This document shows positions 16,552-18,404 of a stretch of 18,404 bases of DNA, piece by piece; position 1 is the first letter of the stretch, and each line of letters opens with the position of its first letter. Made by a program: the position numbers and the translations under genes. Origin of the DNA: UBA1738 sp045538755 (GTDB taxonomy: Bacteria > Bacillota > Clostridia > UBA1381); contig JAZQEC010000022.1 of the NCBI GenBank assembly GCA_045538755.1, positions 1-18,404 of the forward strand. Direction: 5' to 3'. The notes beneath the pieces are model-generated. The model had not been told where the DNA came from, ran no database searches, and saw only the letters and a list, made by a program, of their open reading frames with translations.

Positions 16552-16782
16552 ATGAAAACTTTTAATCTTATGCTCAATTCAATTAATGATGTAAAGGATT
16601 TTGTAAACATTGTTTCAAAATACGATTATGACGTTGATTTAACATCAGGAAGATATGTTGTTGATGCAAAGTCTATAATGGGGATATTCAGCCTGAACCT
16701 TTCAAAGCCTATTAAGGTAGAGGTTCACAGCGACAAATGTGATGACTTTATAGCGGAAATTGACAGACTTATCGTTGACTGA
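16552..16782 (+). CDS. HPr-like protein lacking the phospho-histidine
   Basis: 76 residues, with a strong promoter and AGGAGGG site. The segment 'SGRYVVDAKSIMGIFSLNL' (32-50) matches the region around regulatory Ser46 of HPr, with S41 at the equivalent place, and the C-terminal half fits the HPr fold. The N-terminal part where HPr carries the PEP-dependent phospho-His (HARPA context, near residue 15) reads NSINDVKDFVNI and has no histidine; the only His in the protein is H59. It therefore cannot relay phosphate to PTS sugar permeases in the usual way. By analogy with Bacillus Crh, which also lacks His15, a Ser-phosphorylated regulatory partner for a catabolite regulator is possible. It is slightly shorter than HPr (about 85-88). 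Function is inferred. Confidence 0.82.
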   Translation: MKTFNLMLNSINDVKDFVNIVSKYDYDVDLTSGRYVVDAKSIMGIFSLNLSKPIKVEVHSDKCDDFIAEIDRLIVD

Positions 16783-16796
16783 TATAAAATTTAACG

Positions 16797-16827
16797 TCAG
16801 CAGGCTTTATTTGGTCTGCTGATTTTT
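16797..16827 (+). terminator. Rho-independent terminator after the HPr-like gene
   Basis: TCAGCAGGC (16797-16805) pairs with GTCTGCTGA (16814-16822) through one G-U wobble, and is followed directly by TTTTT (16823-16827). It sits only 4 bases before the ribosome site of the cupin gene, so it either ends the HPr-like transcript or meters read-through into the cupin gene. Confidence 0.85.
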
Positions 16828-16845
16828 GTTAGAGGAGTGAAAAAC

Positions 16846-17175
16846 GTGATTATTGATTTTGAAAATATGCCATTTGATAAAAAAACAGAATTTTTGGGCG
16901 GAAAAGGTAATTTTTATGTAAGAAGCCATAAGGACTCTATGAATAATATTATGAGTGACCGCTTAGAACCCGGTGCATCAATCGGTTATCATAAACACGA
17001 AACGAACAGCGAGATTATGTATATTTTAAAGGGTAAAGGCAGAGTACGCTACGAAAATGAGGAAATGAAAATTGAGGCAGGCCAGTGCCATTATTGCCCG
17101 AAGGGACATTATCATTGTCTTATAAATGATTCTGACGAGGATTTGTATTTCTTTGCAGTTGTTTGTGAACAGTAA
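16846..17175 (+). CDS. Small single-domain cupin protein
   Basis: 109 residues from GTG 16846; an in-frame GTG at 16837 lies within the AGAGGAG ribosome site (16831-16837) and leaves no spacing, so 16846 is preferred. Both cupin motifs are complete. Motif 1 G-x5-H-x-H-x4-E-x6-G has H49, H51 and E56; motif 2 G-x5-P-x-G-x2-H-x3-N has G79, P85, G87, H90 and N94. Metal ligands are therefore H49, H51, E56 and H90. Three of its cysteines (C81, C84, C91) cluster around motif 2 and C107 lies near the end. Small cupin_2 proteins include isomerases, dioxygenases and sensors; the substrate cannot be told from this sequence. No promoter is evident between the upstream terminator and this gene. Confidence 0.87.
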   Translation: MIIDFENMPFDKKTEFLGGKGNFYVRSHKDSMNNIMSDRLEPGASIGYHKHETNSEIMYILKGKGRVRYENEEMKIEAGQCHYCPKGHYHCLINDSDEDLYFFAVVCEQ

Positions 17176-17240
17176 ACTTATTAAAATGGCGAAAGGAAGA
17201 CATAAATGCAAAACTGCATTATATAAAGCAGAAAATTTGC

Positions 17241-17260
17241 ATATAAGGTAAAACTTATAT
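17241..17260. repeat. Perfect 7-bp AT-rich inverted repeat
   Basis: ATATAAG (17241-17247) and CTTATAT (17254-17260) flank a 6-base spacer, followed by TTTAAAATTA. It could be a weak terminator after the cupin gene or an operator for the SOD gene; neither is demonstrated. Confidence 0.35.
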
Positions 17261-17285
17261 TTTAAAATTAAATAGTAAAATTTTC

Positions 17286-17347
17286 AGTTCAATCACATTT
17301 TCTCAACATTATCATAGAGTGATAAGTAGAGGAGATGTGATTGAATT
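17286..17347 (+). promoter_or_regulatory. Long leader hairpin enclosing the ribosome site and start codon of the SOD gene
   Basis: Bases 17286-17304 are complementary to 17329-17347 over 19 pairs (11 uninterrupted Watson-Crick pairs in 17288-17298 / 17335-17345, three G-U wobbles elsewhere). The enclosed loop has an inner perfect stem TTATCA/TGATAA (17309-17314 / 17320-17325). The 3' arm contains the AGAGGAG ribosome site (17328-17334, all but its first base paired) and the TTG start (17341-17343). In RNA this would hide translation initiation. As DNA the same repeats could be an operator. Confidence 0.65.
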
Positions 17348-17829
17348 TGTATAATAACAGTAATATTTTATCTATTATAAGGCAAAGACCGCAGGCAATG
17401 GCAGAGGTAAGAGGAAGCAGAGATTTTCCGGATATAAACGGAACTGTATATTTTTATCAAAGAAAATTGGGAGTGGTAGTCGTAACACAGGTTTTTGGAC
17501 TTCCAAAAGGTACAGCTGACTGCAACAGTCCGATTTTTGCATTTCATATTCACAGCGGTGACAGATGCACAGGTAATGACACTGATTATTTTGCGGACAG
17601 CGAAGGGCATTATAATCCAAAGGATTGTCCGCATCCGTATCATGCAGGAGATATGCCGCCACTGCTTGGGTGCAGCGGATATGCGTTTTCGGCATTTTTC
17701 ACAGACAGATTTTCAGTGAAAGAAATTATTGGGAAAACAGTAATTATTCATTCTGCGGCAGATGATTTTACAACGCAACCATCGGGAAATGCAGGAACTA
17801 AAATAGCGTGTGGAGTGATAAAAGCATAA
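17341..17829 (+). CDS. Cu/Zn superoxide dismutase-family protein without signal peptide
   Basis: 162 residues, TTG start at 17341 fixed by an in-frame TGA at 17338-17340 and AGAGGAG at 17328-17334. PF00080 motifs are intact: copper ligands H69 and H71 (FHIH), the bridging H90 (GHYNP) and H137 (VIIHSAADD); zinc ligands H90, H98, H101 and D104 (HPYHAGD); disulfide candidates C76 and C157 (ACGVI). K154 occupies the place of the usual substrate-guiding Arg. Bacterial Cu/Zn SODs are normally exported, but this one starts with a polar N-terminus (NNSN) and has no signal peptide, so it should be cytoplasmic, where it would destroy superoxide if metallated. It appears monocistronic, controlled by the leader hairpin. 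Confidence 0.9.
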   Translation: MNLYNNSNILSIIRQRPQAMAEVRGSRDFPDINGTVYFYQRKLGVVVVTQVFGLPKGTADCNSPIFAFHIHSGDRCTGNDTDYFADSEGHYNPKDCPHPYHAGDMPPLLGCSGYAFSAFFTDRFSVKEIIGKTVIIHSAADDFTTQPSGNAGTKIACGVIKA

Positions 17830-17853
17830 CCAATATAGCTGATTGACAGTTTT

Positions 17854-17903
17854 AGCTGAAAAGCATTAATATATGAAAGAGCTAAAAGGAAAAATTCAGC
17901 TCT
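17854..17903. repeat. Mutually exclusive inverted repeats after the SOD gene
   Basis: AGCTGAA (17854-17860) pairs with TTCAGCT (17895-17901), while AGAGCT (17878-17883) pairs with AGCTCT (17898-17903). The two stems share bases 17898-17901 and cannot form together. No T-run follows, so this is not a standard terminator. I see nothing else in 17830-17994. Confidence 0.35.
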
Positions 17904-17994
17904 GTTAAACCTGCGCCGCCAAAGGGCACACTAAAAGTTATGGCATTTTGGAGAAAAGGAAACGTGGGGCATAGAAATATTTTTGTATAAAAAG

Positions 17995-18023
17995 ACGGAG
18001 CAAGCTAAGCTTACTCCGTTTTT
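17995..18023 (-). terminator. Terminator of tRNA-Leu
   Basis: ACGGAG (17995-18000) pairs with CTCCGT (18014-18019), extended inward by AAGCT/AGCTT. On the - strand it is followed by CTTTTTAT and begins right after the tRNA 3' end. On the + strand it is followed by TTTT, so it may also stop transcripts arriving from the SOD gene. Confidence 0.85.
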
Positions 18024-18111
18024 GGTGCCCAAGGCCGGGGTCGAACCGGCACGGGAATCTCTTCCCACAGGATTTTAAGTCCTGGGCGTCTGCCAATTCC
18101 GCCACTTGGGC
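18023..18111 (-). tRNA. tRNA-Leu (anticodon UAA)
   Basis: 89 bases on the - strand with encoded CCA (18025-18023). Acceptor GCCCAAG (18111-18105) pairs with CTTGGGC before the discriminator A. The anticodon stem CAGGA/TCCTG encloses the loop CTTAAAA, with anticodon TAA at 18077-18075. A long variable arm (class II), TGGGAAGAGATTCCCG, and a T-loop GGTTCGA are present, all as expected for tRNA-Leu. Confidence 0.97.
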
Positions 18112-18132
18112 ATTTGCCATACAACATTAGAA

Positions 18133-18161
18133 ATTATACTACATAACACGTTGTTTGTCAA
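18133..18161 (-). promoter_or_regulatory. Consensus sigma-A promoter of tRNA-Leu
   Basis: On the - strand TTGACA (18161-18156), a 17-base spacer and TATAAT (18138-18133): an exact consensus promoter, with the tRNA beginning about 21 bases after the -10, as expected for a stable RNA gene. Confidence 0.92.
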
Positions 18162-18196
18162 GAATTTTTTTCGTATTTATAATATTTTTTTGTTCT

Positions 18197-18226
18197 TTGT
18201 AAAATTATGGACTATATTGATATAAT
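18197..18226 (+). promoter_or_regulatory. Possible upstream promoter of the tRNA-Trp unit
   Basis: TTGTAA (18197-18202), an 18-base spacer and TATAAT (18221-18226). It would be a second, more distal promoter in tandem with the stronger one at 18295-18323. The region is very AT-rich, so a chance match is possible. Confidence 0.35.
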
Positions 18227-18294
18227 ATATTCATAAAAGTTTTTGCTTGCTAATTTATAGATAAAAAGTTTATTAATAAAGTGTAAAAAAATTG

Positions 18295-18323
18295 TTGACA
18301 AGTGCATAATTTTGTGGTATCAT
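18295..18323 (+). promoter_or_regulatory. Sigma-A promoter of the tRNA-Trp unit
   Basis: TTGACA (18295-18300), a 17-base spacer and TATCAT (18318-18323), ending 18 bases before the tRNA 5' end. The exact -35 and good spacing suggest a strong stable-RNA type promoter. Confidence 0.85.
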
Positions 18324-18341
18324 AATAGGGCAGTTAAATTT

Positions 18342-18404
18342 AGGGGTGTAGCTCAGTTGGTAAAGCAGCGGTCTCCAAAACCAGAGCCTGCATTCCCCTT
18401 GATA
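18342..18404 (+). tRNA. tRNA-Trp (anticodon CCA), partial or aberrant at window end
   Basis: The first 41 or so bases are tRNA-like: AGGGGTG acceptor strand, TA, D-arm GCTCAGTTGGTAAAGC, then GCGGT and the loop CTCCAAA with anticodon CCA at 18375-18377, as in clostridial tRNA-Trp. After AAAACC the sequence leaves the expected path: the 3' anticodon strand should be ACCGC but reads ACCAG, no T-arm follows, and a CCCCT that could pair with AGGGG comes after only about 20 bases. The D-stem also has one mismatch. It is either a pseudo-tRNA or, more likely, unreliable sequence at a contig end. The strong promoter upstream favours a functional gene in the genome. Confidence 0.6.

Noticed and set aside
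17186..17251. Short + strand frames after the cupin gene: 21 codons from ATG 17186, and 6 codons from ATG 17206 with AAAGGAAG upstream
   Set aside because: The 21-codon frame has no ribosome site. The 6-codon one has a fair site and could be a leader peptide, but there is no associated attenuator or regulatory codon run, so it is not called.
17309..17325. TTATCAT-N3-GTGATAA as a PerR or Fur box
   Set aside because: Both known boxes have a one-base centre between 7-base halves; here the centre is three bases and the match is partial. A regulator site is not excluded, but not identifiable.
17335..17340. An ATG immediately followed by TGA just before the SOD start
   Set aside because: It is in frame with the SOD gene and looks like a start-stop element, but it directly abuts the ribosome site and is too close to be used.
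17830..17994. A possible riboswitch or small RNA in the gap after the SOD gene, because of alternative stems and a GC-rich patch
   Set aside because: No match to any riboswitch core I know and no promoter or downstream gene on the same strand.
17938..18120. A 60-codon open frame on the - strand beginning MANAQVAELADAQDL
   Set aside because: It reads straight through the tRNA-Leu gene; this peptide pattern is a well-known false translation of tRNA-Leu.

Overview
The window is AT-rich with short intergenic gaps, strong AGGAGG-type ribosome binding sites, frequent TTG/GTG starts and sigma-A type promoters. Together with MtaB and a CCA-encoding tRNA-Leu this points to a low-GC Firmicute, most likely an anaerobic gut-type Clostridia; I cannot place it more precisely. 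The window opens inside a gene and closes inside a tRNA, so it may be a contig end.

Positions 1-13342 (+) are the distal part of a capsule/cell-surface polysaccharide operon. In order: a 5'-truncated GT4 glycosyltransferase, a LicD-family transferase, a LicC-like nucleotidyltransferase, a NodB-like (CE4-fold) putative deacetylase, a GT2 glycosyltransferase, a polysaccharide pyruvyltransferase, a Wzx-type flippase, an unassigned glycosyltransferase-like protein with an LDDFF motif, a second GT2, then capE, a PF14907-type nucleotidyltransferase, capF and capG. CapE/F/G make UDP-N-acetyl-L-fucosamine. The predicted product is therefore a flippase-exported glycan containing L-FucNAc, with phospho-substituent and pyruvate decoration. 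No polymerase (Wzy), priming transferase or chain-length regulator is in view; they would lie upstream. The operon ends in a strong hairpin terminator at 13354-13396.

Positions 13401-14953 (-) are a compact three-gene phage-structural cassette (BppU-like baseplate/fibre protein, a second tail-type protein and a 53-aa small protein) with no other phage genes nearby. It converges on the capsule operon. Its own upstream side is separated from mtaB by a perfect 19-bp hairpin.

Positions 15083-18404 are housekeeping and accessory genes: mtaB (-), divergently promoted from an HPr-like protein lacking the phospho-histidine (+); a small cupin (+); a Cu/Zn superoxide dismutase-family protein without a signal peptide (+), whose Shine-Dalgarno and TTG start lie in a long inverted repeat; tRNA-Leu(UAA) (-) with a consensus promoter and terminator; and, at the window end, a tRNA-Trp(CCA)-like gene (+) whose 3' half is abnormal. 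No stretch without a gene exceeds 300 bases; the longest is the promoter-bearing gap 18112-18341. The 17830-17994 gap holds only weak competing inverted repeats and nothing I recognise. I saw no CRISPR array, insertion sequence, integrase or origin.
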